A DNA stretch of 64,000 nt from Hippasteria phrygiana (lineage: Eukaryota; Echinodermata; Asteroidea; Valvatida; Goniasteridae), in contig JAZGUH010000322.1 of assembly GCA_037893225.1 (NCBI GenBank), positions 875,001 to 939,000 on the forward strand, in the 5' to 3' direction. Made by a program: the position numbers and the translations under genes. Below, one piece after another: positions 21,590 to 33,006 of the stretch (within the stretch, counting starts at the first letter, position 1; every line of letters begins with the position of its first letter). Below the pieces are notes generated by a model. That model was not told where the DNA came from and searched no databases. It was given only the letters and a program-made list of their open reading frames with translations.

Positions 21590-21675
21590 ATGGTTTCAAA
21601 CTGCGCTGCTGCAGTTTGTCACAGCAATAAAAGACGACTGCGAAGCCAATATTCCGCAAAACTTTCATATCACAG
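21590..21675 (+). pseudogene. THAP-domain first exon
   Basis: ATG, then VSNCAAAVCHSN, the first two cysteines (C5, C10) of a C2CH THAP zinc finger, continuing to a clean donor CACAG|GTAAGC. The rest of the domain (W, second C, H, AVPT) was not found downstream, so the gene is broken or its other exons were displaced by nested insertions. The larger open frame upstream (21233 on) is not part of it. Confidence 0.6.
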
Positions 21676-21876
21676 GTAAGCGTCAACCTTATTTCTTTAT
21701 CTATTACTAAATTAGCTTGATTTATGGAAATGTATGGGTTTGACAACCGTAACGCTAACATGGCAGGTAGTTCATCACTATCTTTCTACCAGAGCGCACA
21801 GCTAGGCCTATGGTAATAAATACACTTCCAAGCTGCAGGGCAGGGGCACAAAGGCAGAAAAAACTATGGCCAAAAC

Positions 21877-22976
21877 TAGTCCGAGTAACTTGGACCCTTC
21901 ATATCGCCTTTTTTAACATTTGGACATGATCTGGCGATAGTAGGGTCCAAGTCGATTGTGCGATAGAGAATGGCCAAACACAAAATCCCCCCAAAAAACA
22001 TCAGAATTCAACCTTACAACGGCCACCAAAATACTAGATACGCCACCGCCTGACCAAGTGGAGTTCCATGATCAGATAAATGTACCAAGGTTTACTTAAC
22101 ATCCAAATAAAAAGTGAAATTTTACCGTTTATTTCCCAGAGACCCCCGCAGAACATGTCTTTTCGCCGTTTTGAAGTTCAAAAAGTGACTCCTCCATCTT
22201 GCATGACGTACGTCACCCTGATGCGCAGCGCCCGCATGCACCTAGTCTAGGTTCCAAGACGTTCTTAGCGGTGCGACGTATAGCGCGCACGGCCGGCCGA
22301 CAGCGCCCTCTCGCCAAGGCGTGTGTTTGTGTTTGTGTAGCAAGAGGGTGCTGCCACGTGCGCGCTGTACGTCGCACCCACTGATGGTCGCACCGCGCTA
22401 AGGACGTCTTGGAACCAAGACTAGCATGCACCGCGCGACAACCTGTTTATGCCGGCGACTGTTTCGTGAAGAATTTCCTACCTCATGACGCGCGTGAAAC
22501 CTCGAATCAATATAATACACATGCTACATGTATAACTCTATGATCTACACACGAACACGTACAGCGACCGTTTTACCACTCGCGAAGCAGTCGCCGGCAG
22601 GTTGTCGGGCGGTGCATGCGGGCGCTGCGCATCAGGGTGACGTACGTCATGCAAGATGGAGGAGTCACTTTTTGAACTTCAAAACGGCGAAAAGACATGT
22701 TCTGCGGGGGTCTCTGGGAAATAAACGGTAAAATTTCACTTTTTATTTGGATGTTTAGTAAACCTTTGTACATTTATCTGATCACGGAACTCCACTTGGT
22801 CAGGTGGTGGCGTATCTAGTATTTTGGTGGCCGTTGTAAGGTTGAATTCTGATGTTTTCTGGGGGGAATTCGTGTTTGGCCATTCTCTATCGCACAATCG
22901 ACTTGGACCCTACTATCGCCAGATCATGTCCAAATGTTAAAAAAGGCGATATGAAGGGTCCAAGTTACTCGGACTA
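21877..22976. mobile_element. MULE-like foldback element with ~360-bp TIRs
   Basis: Begins TAGTCCGAGTAACTTGGACC and ends in its inverse. The arms remain nearly identical for roughly 360 bases. Perfect 9-bp duplication GGCCAAAAC (21868-21876, 22977-22985). The left arm is split by another element (22243-22423). No coding sequence in the centre. Confidence 0.92.
22243..22423. mobile_element. 181-bp MULE-like MITE nested in the foldback element
   Basis: Ends TAGTCTAGGTTCCAAGACGT / ACGTCTTGGAACCAAGACTA with perfect 9-bp duplication GCATGCACC (22234-22242, 22424-22432). Short relative of the 842-bp element at 14773. Confidence 0.93.
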
Positions 22977-23269
22977 GGCCAAAACTATCATATTCAAAGG
23001 GCAGTAGTACCTTGATATCGTGGTCATGTCGTTGTAATATCCAATGACTGCAATTTGCTGTAAAACAGTTTGAAACAAAGATTGTGCAGAGATCCTGTGG
23101 GTTTGCTGCATCACGTTGTTGATTTAGCAAAGTTGTGGTAAAAATGATAGGAGTAAATTAGATTTTTTACATTCCAGTAAAATTTCTTCTAAAATGCCAA
23201 GTTGAAACTGCAGGTTGCGTTTCTTATTTCTTATGACAAATATTTTATAAACGGGGTGGGGGGGGGGGG

Positions 23270-24900
23270 GGGGGGGTTATGAAAGATTTCTTTTGTCTCG
23301 TTTGCATTTTTCGGGTACGCAGTTTAACTTGTACCTCTGAGTCCGAGAAGAAACTCTTTCACTAAAACCATTGCCGATCTTTTGCAATACTATAAAATGC
23401 ATTTAAACATTAAATAATGTATAAATTTATATTATGGATTCGCAATGCGCACTAACTGGTCTTGCTGTGCCGGGACAAAAATCGCGGAGAAACCGTTAAG
23501 CCCCGATCCACTTATAAGTCGTGGTGCAAATTTTAAAAAATTTAAAAACGTTTACGAAGCGTTGCGATTTCGTAAGCTTTTGCAATATGTCGCAACGGTG
23601 TCGTTACTTGTCGTAATTGCTTCGCGAATGCATCGTAATCTTTCGTAACCATATTGGGCTGGTTCGGCAAATTTTTCCCTAGTAGTTGCAAAGCAGTTAG
23701 GCCTACGACACGTTACGAAGTTTACGACATGGTAACGAAGTAATTACGAAATGGTTACGAACCAAGCCGAAAAAGTAGCGTCAACACGAAACACATGTGT
23801 TTTGGCGCGAACCGTTTACGAATTTGGTTACGAATTGATGAAAATGACGACAAATTCATTAACGAAACCATCTCGACATTGCGACTCAGTTATGAAGCGT
23901 TTGTGACTTTGACGAAGCACTTACGACGCGGTTACGAACTTTCAGACGTGGTTCGAAACACGGGACGATGCCAACAAGAACACGTGGGAAACACGTGATG
24001 AAGAAGCGGTTCGCGGCGTTTTGTCTTAACTTTCGCCGCTTTTCGAAAACAAGATCACATCAACGAGAACCGCAGCCGCCAGAAGAAGGTTTTCCTCTTC
24101 AAAAGCAGCCGCTTCCAGTACATCAGAGTTATTGAACATGATGCAAAATAAAACAAATACAGGTACAGGTTCTCAACGCGCGCGTCACCACCTGACGTTA
24201 AGTTCGCAACAAGTTCGTATATATCGCAAAATGTCGTACATGCGTCGTATACGCGTCGTGAAGTCGTTAATACCTCGTAACATGTCAAGTTAATTCGTAA
24301 CACTTTCGGTCCGTAAACAATTCGTCACATTTCGTATTTGTATTGTAACCGTTTCGTATTGGTTCGCAATCAAATCGTGAGAGTTGTAACCGTTTCGTAA
24401 CCGTTTTGTATCTGTTTTGTATAAAATGCGCTCTACCCCGCAACGAATCACAACGAATTTCATGTCGCGCTGATTTGTCGTCAAATTCGCGTAATTAGTG
24501 GGATCGGGTCTTTTACCAGGCGCAGGCTGGTTCATACTTCTTGCGAAAACGAATGCGATGCGAATTTGACACGAAAAAACATTCGCTGGAGTTGAAAGAT
24601 TTTCTTTTGTCTCGTTTGCATTTTTCGGGTACGCAGTTTCACTTGTACCTCCGAGTCCGAGAGGTACTCTTGCACAAAAGCCATTGCCGATCTTTTGCAA
24701 TATTATTAACTGCATTTAAACTAAACATTAAATAATGTATATTTATATTATGGATTGGCAATGCGCACTCACTGGTCCTGCTGTGCCGGGACAAAAATCG
24801 CGGAGAAACGTTTAATACCAGACGCAGGCTGGTTCATACTTCTTGCGAAAACGAAAACGATGCGAATTTGATACAAAGAAGCATTCGCTCAAAGTTGAAA
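23270..24900. repeat. TTACGA/TCGTAA-rich block between 220-bp direct repeats
   Basis: Direct repeats at about 23290-23510 and 24610-24815 (TTTTTCGGGTACGCAGTTT, CATTGCCGATCTTTTGCAAT) enclose about 1 kb in which TTACGA or its inverse recurs dozens of times. A second direct pair (GCAGGCTGGTTCATACTTCT) lies at 24523 and 24826. On the minus strand at about 24040-24140 a short acidic/Ala-Leu frame (EEENLLLAAAVLVDV) is reminiscent of a Harbinger transposase start, but this is weak. Confidence 0.7.
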
Positions 24901-25108
24901 TGTGTTCAACTTTGGGAATTCTCAGCGAGAATATACTTGCCCGGACGTCACAATTTTAGGTCCGCTTTCTCGCCGAGAAAAAAATCACGAGGGTAGAAGT
25001 TTACTTTTTTCTTCTTGAAATAACTGTACAAGTACTACCTATAGGAATTATCATGGGCGGCGATCATGACACTGAACATCATTTTTTTATATAAATGTCG
25101 GCTTCCTC

Positions 25109-25440
25109 TAGTCTGGTTTCCTGACCTGAAGATTCCCTGACGTCTAAATCTTAGGTCAGGCAGCTACTGCGGTTTAAAATAGACCACGGCGTACAGTGTT
25201 AGTCCAAGTGACGTCAGCGGCATCATTCAAATTTTAACATTCTTGCAAAATCCAGTCCGCAAAATACTGCAAGAGTGTGGCATTGATTTTTCAGTTTTTA
25301 TATATAATTGAGAATTCAAAACTTCGGACATTTTCGGAAAATGTCAGAATTCTGACAGTTTTCGTCACGTGACATTGGCGGCTACTGGACCTAATATTCA
25401 TCAGAAATAGTAAGAATATTTTGGTCTGGAAACCAGACTA
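25109..25440. mobile_element. 332-bp MULE-like MITE
   Basis: Ends TAGTCTGGTTTCC / GGAAACCAGACTA with perfect 9-bp duplication GGCTTCCTC (25100-25108, 25441-25449). Non-coding. A diverged left-end relative is seen near 33583. Confidence 0.92.
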
Positions 25441-26044
25441 GGCTTCCTCTAGGCCTCCTAATTAATGATACAGAACGGTCTGGAGACATTAAACCTCAGA
25501 TTATTTATTGCAGTTCTGTCAGACACATCTTTTTTAGAATTTTGATTTGATTAATAAAATGATTAATGTGAACTAAAAAATATGATGGTTGTGATGAATT
25601 GAAATTTCAAAGTCGTACCATTTTTAATCCGTTTCCAGGTCGATAATGTAATAACTCTTCTCTGTTATTGCCTCTGATAACATTAACAAGTGTTAAAATA
25701 TGGCCGTATATTATTTTACTGTATTAATTTTAATCTGTTTGACGCAATGTGTGAATAAATGTTTTCAATCAAATTAATTCGATTACTTATTTTTATTGAG
25801 TGATTAGTTCTCACTCGGTTCGCGTCGCCCCCAGCACTACAGCGCGTAGAGCGTCCATGACAGAACGGGGAAATTTGTGAACACTCAATGGCGCGTCGTA
25901 CGCGTTGCCTATCTAGTCTTTTTAATTCTATATCTATGATTCATGTCATGTTTAATCTGGTACCAACCTCGTTACCATGGGTACGATCTTGCGGCGCCAT
26001 GTTTTCCCACCATGCCTTGCGCGATCTTAACCCCTGGAATTGTG

Positions 26045-26081
26045 TAATTACCATATCCCACATAGTGGGATATGGTAATTA
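26045..26081. repeat. Perfect hairpin, 17-base arms
   Basis: TAATTACCATATCCCAC and its exact inverse around the loop ATA, in non-coding DNA just outside the 4.5-kb THAP element. Confidence 0.93.
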
Positions 26082-27202
26082 GGACTGCAGTCGATGTGTT
26101 TAACGCGCGACGCAGTGGTTTTTAGTAGGAAGGTTTTATTTGTAGAATCAATCGTTTGGAAGGATGCGATTAGCTTCTAATAATGATGCCTAATGTTTTT
26201 CCCGCCTGACGTTAAATCTAACACTGCACTGAATAGTAGTAACAGCCGACCTGGTGGGATCGGGAGGAAGGAAAAGTATGACGACCGTCATGACCGTTTC
26301 CGCCCATTATCGCCGGATGTCAGTTTTGTAATTTTCCAAATGTTTTTCTCAGCTGTTTTCGCAAATTTGTCAAACCTTTCGATGCATCTTCTGCAGCGGC
26401 GGAAAACACTGTCATTGAGAATGAGCTGCTTTCTTGAACTGGATAAATAAGTAAATTTACTATCGATTGGAAAAATTGATTTCCGGCCTCGACTCGAATT
26501 TATAATGTGTGCCTTTTTTATCTGTTTAAACATAAAATACATGAATTTCCCGACCAGAAAAAATCCATATCGTTTATCGTAGCCACCAAGACTAGTGGCC
26601 TTGTCTTGATAATGGAAAAAAAGTGCTCGGAGTCGTTTTGCTGATGTGACGTGACGAACAGGATGTTAAAGCGGGCGCGGGCGCGGGCGCGAGCGCAAGC
26701 GCACACAGGGCGTTCAACATTCGGATTACGCGCGCGGTTCGCTTTCAGACGTAACTATTCATTTCGAATAGCCAGTCAGCGTCGTTAACGTATTCCTCAC
26801 GGCCAGGGGTTAGTGGAGGAACGCACACGCGCCCATGGAGTCGAGGATGATCTGGTACAGTCTCTGCGCGCGCGTCGCTGTTGGACCGACGTCTCGTCAG
26901 GCAAACCGTCCATACCTCACGTACTGAGCTCGTATACGTGTACGTGTACTCAACCTCACACCCAGGGTCTACTTTCATCCTCGTTCTGGAAGCGTATTGC
27001 TTGAACACCATGGGGACAAGGTTGACGCGTACTGTACTACCGAATTAAGTACATGCGTGTGCAGGCTACTGACGGGATTTGCGAACTAAACACTCCGACT
27101 TCGTTACAAAATTGCGGTAAAATTTAAGGCGGCTTTTTTGGGCCGGACTCGGGCCGAGTCCTCGAGCTGGTCGAGTCCTTATTGTCCGAGTCCGAGTCCT
27201 GA

Positions 27203-27328
27203 CTGTCCGAGTCCGAGTCCGAGTCCGAGTCCGAGTCCGAGTCCGAGTCCGAGTCCGAGTCCGAGTCCGAGTCCGAGTCCGAGTCCGAGTCCGAGTCCGA
27301 GTCCGAGTCCGAGTCCGAGTCCGAGTCC
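27203..27328. repeat. (GAGTCC)n hexanucleotide microsatellite
   Basis: About 20 units, continued by degenerate ACTCGAGTCCGG copies to 27380. Same unit as at 19966. Confidence 0.95.
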
Positions 27329-28129
27329 TTGAAAATCGGGACTCGAGTCCGGACTCGAGTCCGAGTCCGGACTCGAGTCCTTCAGCACTGATGCCATGAT
27401 GACTGAGTAACGATGACTGAGTAATGTACTTGTGTTCATCATGCCAAATTCTCTACTTTCATTCAGCATTTGATTCTGTAGGCCTTCAAACAAATTTAGA
27501 TCTTCTGCATGGTTGAGCTTTTGCACTTAATAATATCGAACAAAAAACAGTTGCACTTTTCTGTGTGGTCAAAAACCAACAAGTAGGGCCTAGAAGGGTG
27601 GTCCAGAAAAAACTGACACTTTTTGTTTTGTCAAAAAATTTACAAATATTGCAGTTTCCCAAGATTTGTCTGCCAGGGGTGGGATACCACTGAAAGTTTT
27701 TACTGTGAAAAGCATTTTCAAAATGTCCACTTTTTCCTTTCTCTTTTCTAGTAATTATTAGCATGTTCGATACAAGCCCCTCGCATCGCTGCTGAATCAC
27801 ATCTGCCACTCTAACATTAAAGTTGTTGACAACTCTCTCCAACATGTCTCTTGGAATTCTTCTTATTTCTCTCCGATGTTTTTTTCAGTCTCTCGATTGT
27901 GTCAGGGTTGTCCTGCATGGTAGACATTTTGAAAATTATGACAAAACAACTGTTACAGTAGCATTTGTTGACGAGAACAACAGAAATTTCACGTATGTCC
28001 AGATTTGAATTCAGATTTCTTGCAATTTGGAGTTTGACTTATTGCTCTTGTTGTTGGTACATATAACTCGGTAAACAACAGTGAGTACACAGAAAATGCA
28101 AACACTCGAAGTTTAAGGCAACTGCTGCA

Positions 28130-28463
28130 ATGGATCCTGTTGTTAGCTTAAAAATGCCTTTGTTTACTGACCTTTCTGCCTGTTTATTTTGTCAAACAAA
28201 AGGAGGCCATCTTCGCAAAGCAAAAAGTCAAGGAATACAAACCGTATCAAAATTGCTTGAGGTTAAACAAAGGTAAAAGATATGTACAAAACAGACATGT
28301 CATTGATCGATTGGCTGATGTTTTTGGCTCTGACAGTTGTCCTGTTTCCGGTCTCGTCTGGCATGGAAACTGCAATGCCCTCTTTACTGACAAAAACAAA
28401 ACCCATCGATTAGAAGGTGCTGCTGAATCAAGCAATGTAAATCTAGTAGTGCTGCAGACGTAG
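28130..28463 (+). pseudogene. Fragment of a zinc-ribbon-like ORF, frameshifted
   Basis: ATG-led frame with SACLFCQTKGGHLRKAKSQG and TVSKLLEVKQR, then a frameshift into RHVIDRLADVFGSD and LVWHGNCNALFTDKNKTHRL. Paired CxxC and (V)WHxxC...FTDK..I.RL patterns occur at the start of large uncharacterised, often repeated ORFs in marine invertebrates. Family memory only; no named domain claimed. Confidence 0.4.
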
Positions 28464-28699
28464 TAAGTCAGACAAAAATAATCCGAACTACAGCGTACAA
28501 CACGAACATGCAGAAGTAGTGTCCAACCAATAATCCTTAACTGTTCAGTGGAGATTTCTTGAAGATATTGGAAAACAAAATCACAACAGTGGGATCCATT
28601 TGTGCATTTGGTTACATGTAACATTTTATTGCAGATCATGGTGAAATAGAACTACAGAGAAGCAAATGGTTTAAATAATTCTTTTTTTAATCGTTTAAT

Positions 28700-29460
28700 T
28701 TAGTTTGGCAATAAGACTACTTTAGTCTAAAACTAAACCTCATCAGTGGTAGGTTCCAGTATTTGAGCAAGTACCCCAAATTAGGTTACATTGATATGTT
28801 ACTAATTTTTATTTGAATGAACCTATTTAATATTTTGGGGAATTCTGGCAAATAAGACCACTTTAACCCCCAAATACAGCTTTTTAACCTCGGTTTTTGG
28901 ATTCAGCACACCAACATTTGCTAAGATTGCATTGCTACCAACTTTTATTTTTAAATGCCATTTTTACCTAAAAATGCAATTTTAAAGACTAATTTGGAGG
29001 TTTGGGGCCGGTAATACAACTTTAATCTCAAAATACAGTTTGATAACAAAAAGTTTTGGATTCAGCACCCCCAAATTAGGTAAGATTGATATGTTACCAG
29101 TTTCCACTCAAAAATACCTTTTTGTACTAAAATTAGCATTGAAAAAAAAATTCTGGGTTTTGTTTGCCTATAAGACCCCTTTAATCTCAAAATACAGTTT
29201 GGTAAGAATGATTTTTGGTTTCAGCACCCCCAACTTAGGTACCAGTTTCTATTTTAAAATACATTTTTGTACTAAAATACGCATTTTAAAACTATTTTCT
29301 GGGTTTTGTTTGCCTATAAGACCCCTTTAATCTCAAAATACAGTTTGGTAACAACGATTTTTTTGATTCAGCACCCCCAAATTAGGTAAGATGGACATGT
29401 TACCAACTTCTACTAAAAAATGCCTCTTCTTGCCTTAAAACAAGCCCTTTTTTGAAATCT
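28700..29460. repeat. ~150-bp tandem satellite, about five units
   Basis: Units share CAAATAAGACCCCTTTAATC-like, CAAAATACAGTTTGGTAA, GATTCAGCACCCCCAAATTA and GGTAAGATTGATATGTTACC segments, more diverged at the left end. Stop codons occur in all frames. Confidence 0.85.
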
Positions 29461-30266
29461 CGCCTAGACTAACATACGATCAACGCATCGGCGTACAAGG
29501 CCCTAGGCCTAATTGTATAGTGCACGCCGCGCCGCAAGTGATTCTTTTTCCGTAGGAGGATGTATCAATATCATGAATAATTCATTAGTTTTTATGAGAA
29601 AGCATGTTTATTCATTATAATAGAACAGAACGTCACAGCATTGTTATTGTTTAGTCAACTAGTTCCATTAAATAATTTTAAAGAACGGCTGTTGTCGAGC
29701 TGCTACAGACTAGTCTAGTGGGTATAGTGGGCCGTGGGATGGGCTATGGAGCAAAAGGTCCCTAGTTTGAATCCACCTGTACCGGTACCCATTTTTTCTT
29801 TACTGTGATATCTTTTGGATATTTTTAATTTAAGAGGAAAAAGAGACCGAGAACCTAAGTGCTAGCTGTGCAGTGATCAATACAACACTGAATTATTCAA
29901 GAAAATAATACACCCACCTACGGAAAAAAATTCGCGCGCGGCGCAAGGCTATACTGGCACCCTAAAATACATGTAGGCCTACATTCTGGTGATCTAACGG
30001 GAACCATACCAGTGCAACCAATACGAACTCAGCACACTACTAAAAGTTGGTAAAATTGTACACTACTGCGCAACTTCGCGCATGCGTGTTGAAGCGAAAT
30101 TTTCCCGTCGGAAAAGTTAGCACACAGGATAAGTGAGACCGTTACACCGGACCACAATGTAGCCCAGACAACAATGTGGCCTAAACCACGATGTTGCTCC
30201 AAACACAGGCAGGCCACAACAATACATTAATAAACTTGCGTTTGTCTCACCTACGAACCATCTTAA

Positions 30267-31348
30267 AGGAACCATGCTTCTCAAATTTGCCGGATAGCAT
30301 TTTATTTCATAAATACATTCATTTATATGTATTAAATGTGAATTAAAAGCCAAACTGGTTCAAGTGAAGTTTTAGTGTGATTATTTGCCGCCCAAAAATT
30401 GCCCCCCCCTTTTTGGAATTTGTTGAGACTCAAATTGAGGGCGCTGTTCGTGACGTAGATCGAGGCACCTGGGTGCGAGACAAGCATCAAAGCATGTCCG
30501 CGTGGGTACGCGTACCCGTACGGTATACGTATACGGCAGAGCACGTGTATACTATGTAGGGCCTACACGTACGTATACGTACACCAAGCTGTACACCCTT
30601 GTACTAGACTGTACGTGTACAAAATGTATCCGCATGTACGTACACACTAGGTCTACACGTGCAATTTCGTACATTGTAAGTTGCAACAACTATACATCGA
30701 ACTTACCCTGATTTTCTCCCTTTTAGCGACAGCTCCTCGGGGAATGGGCCGTTTAACTGCTTTCGCCTGTACCTTACCCACATCTGGGAACTTTGTTGGG
30801 ATGGCAGTGGACTTGAGCATATTTTTAATGGCCATCCCAAAGGAGTTGAAAATACCAGTATCGAAACACGACTGCTCAAAGTGGTCGCTACATAACGCTG
30901 AGAAGCTGCTGGGACCGGACCACTTCGCTCTTGTCACCTTCACTTTCGCCGTCCAAATTCTCCGATATTTCGCATCAGTTGGAAATAAATGAAGGCTTAC
31001 TCCATCCTTCGTTGTTTTGCTGCATCCAGCAGCCACACACCTTGTCGGCATGGCCGAAAAACGCTATATTTTGCTTAGATTTTGGACGAAGAATGTACAC
31101 TCAATTTACGCGTGATGAATGGTGCTGGCTCGAGCAGAATATGTAATGTCCTCGATCTACGTCACTCACTTATGTTAATGAGGGTCCCACTCAGGGGGCG
31201 GAGTAGCTTGGACAAACATTTTCAAAAAATGTTTTTTCATATTTAATTTGGGAAATAATTGACTCTGGTAACAAAATATCATTGTCAAGATAATACTTTA
31301 TTGTTTTAAGCAGGAATAATGCAATGTAAATCCTATATCATGGTTCCT
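30267..31348. mobile_element. TTAA-flanked element carrying a THAP exon
   Basis: TTAA at 30263-30266 and 31349-31352; ends AGGAACCATG / CATGGTTCCT. Further in, CGTGACGTAGATCGAGG and its inverse form a subterminal repeat. The TTAA duplication together with a THAP domain fits the Kolobok superfamily. Confidence 0.78.
30706..31051 (-). CDS. THAP-domain exon within a TTAA element
   Basis: Complete THAP zinc finger, a sequence-specific DNA-binding fold: C5, C10, W33, C54, H57 and the closing AIPT (83-86), followed by a basic tail (KRPIPRGAVAKREK). A consensus-like donor CAGG|GTAAGT ends the exon near 30706. Only about 440 bases of the element remain downstream, and no catalytic domain is seen there. 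Probably the DNA-binding half of a transposase, or a THAP-only relic; whether it is expressed is unknown. Confidence 0.75.
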
Positions 31349-32010
31349 TTAATTAAGGAAATATTTGTCCTACATCACTTTGGTAGCCAGTACCATATAA
31401 TGCCGCAAGGTATCCACGGAGTTAAAAAAGTCAAGGCTTCTCGTTTTTCAATGATCACTGAAACACCATAATTCCCCTGAGGAAAAAAAAAAAAATGTTA
31501 TATGCAGCTGACAAAAGCACTTAACAGCAGCAAAACTGATTCAATTTTCGATGGCAAAGAAAACAATTAAAAATTGCAATTAAATGCCGCACGTCGCTTT
31601 CGTTCGTCATCTTCAAAAGGCGGTAAAAAATGAAAAAACGTATTGTAGGCCTATACAACTGTCGTTACCCTTGAACTTTAAATTAAACCTTCATTTTTAT
31701 GCTCTTCGTCTGTATCTGTACAAAAGAAGTATAAGGAAGATGCAAAAAAGAGTTAGCCTTGTGTATTTTGTTTTCAACGGAAAGTACAAAAACATGTTAT
31801 TCTGTTATAACAAAAGAGTATTTGATGGCTGTGTAAACCAAATAATAATTTGCGAGTTGGATCTTTTCAATTAGAATACATGTACAAATAACGGAGGTCC
31901 TCGGCGACTTTACTGCTTTTATTTAGTTTTGGTATAAAACATCGTATGAGCGAAAGGATGGGATAGACTGATCGAACAGGCTGGAGGGAGCGATTTCCAA
32001 AAGAGCCAAC

Positions 32011-33006
32011 ATGTATAATGTATCTGAGATCATGGATGTTATCACTACTCCGAGAAATGTTCTTCAGGACGCCATCAACACCATCATCACCTGTTTGGCT
32101 GTGCTCGGTAACGGCCTGGTGATCGGTGTCATGCTGGCCAGGCCTCGGGCGTTCAGCTCCTTCACAAACCGTCTGATCCTTCACCAGTCCATCATCGACT
32201 CCATTGCCGGGGTCGTGTTCTTCATCTTCAACGTGCTGCGGGAATACGATGTGGTGGTGTCTCTGGAAGCCAACGTCTACGACCGATTGATCTGTAGCGT
32301 TTGGTTCTCAGCAGCCCCGCTCTGGTGCGTCAACGTGACTTCTACCTACAACCTGGTCATCATCTCGATAGAGAGGTTCATGGCTACCTGCTACCCGGTG
32401 AAGCACCGCAACTCCTGGTCCAAATCCAAGCTGAAGTTCGCCGTGGCTGCCTCCTGGATAATCGGCTTCGTCTACGGCTCCCATATTTTCTTCCTCTTTA
32501 AACCACGTCAGGGACTATGCCGCCACGTGTCAATGGGGGTTGGACTTCAGGTTCTTGTCGGCATAGTGGTGGTGGCTACCGAGTTTTTCGTACCCATCAC
32601 TATCATAATCTACACCTACTACAGGATCTTGAGGGTACTGACAAAGAAGATCGGAAGCCAGGGAATCGGCCAGCCGACATCGCTGAGCAAGGCCAGGAAG
32701 AACGTCCTGGTGACCATCTCGCTGGCAGGGGCTATGTTTGCTCTGTGCTGGACACCAATGGAAATCAACTACATCGATACGCTGTTCTTCAACAGGAGCT
32801 TTGGCCTGCAGTTTTACGTGGCTGCGGCCGGGGTGGTAGCCTGCAACATGCTCGTCAATCCGGTCATCTACTGCTTCAAGTATGATCACTTTCGGGTTCA
32901 ACTCAAGAATTTGCTGTTGAAGCGACTCAGGGGAAACCAAGTGCAAGACGAGCTTAGCCTTTCGCAATCCGTTGAAGCCATAGAAAATGAGCGGGACAGC
33001 CAGTAG
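32011..33006 (+). CDS. Rhodopsin-like (class A) G-protein-coupled receptor, intronless
   Basis: Seven-helix plasma-membrane receptor, 331 aa in one exon. Seen: TM1 with G33-N34, TM2 with D63, Cys95 at the top of TM3 and Cys170 in the second extracellular loop (the usual disulfide pair), TM3 ending E121-R122-F (variant of DRY), TM6 CWTP (246-249), TM7 NPVIY (283-287) followed by a basic helix 8. The N-terminus is short, with one glycosylation sequon (Asn3). The ligand cannot be read; the general look is of the peptide/amine-type orphan receptors that are numerous in marine invertebrates. The start is the first ATG, followed at once by the sequon and TM1. AATAAA occurs at 33395-33400. Codon choice is visibly more GC-rich than the flanks, as expected for real coding sequence. 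Confidence 0.93.
   Translation: MYNVSEIMDVITTPRNVLQDAINTIITCLAVLGNGLVIGVMLARPRAFSSFTNRLILHQSIIDSIAGVVFFIFNVLREYDVVVSLEANVYDRLICSVWFSAAPLWCVNVTSTYNLVIISIERFMATCYPVKHRNSWSKSKLKFAVAASWIIGFVYGSHIFFLFKPRQGLCRHVSMGVGLQVLVGIVVVATEFFVPITIIIYTYYRILRVLTKKIGSQGIGQPTSLSKARKNVLVTISLAGAMFALCWTPMEINYIDTLFFNRSFGLQFYVAAAGVVACNMLVNPVIYCFKYDHFRVQLKNLLLKRLRGNQVQDELSLSQSVEAIENERDSQ

Larger units (their letters stand above)
21454..25938. mobile_element. 4.5-kb TIR element with THAP exon, invaded by several other elements
   Basis: A 28-bp perfect inverted end beginning CATAGATATAGAATTAAAAA, with similarity continuing about 20 bases more. Flanks ATTCATGCC (21445-21453) and ATTCATGTC (25939-25947) are a 9-bp duplication with one mismatch. 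A THAP first exon begins 136 bases from the left end, as in P-element-type transposons; those usually duplicate 8 bp, so the superfamily is open. No transposase core is recognisable. Confidence 0.72.
25948..28129. other. Gene-free spacer
   Basis: Contains a perfect hairpin, a GCGGGCGCGG tract near 26670 and the second hexanucleotide microsatellite. No protein-like frame. Confidence 0.5.

Noticed and set aside
27138..27526. Ser-Pro and Gly-Leu repeat proteins
   Set aside because: Frames of the second hexanucleotide microsatellite.
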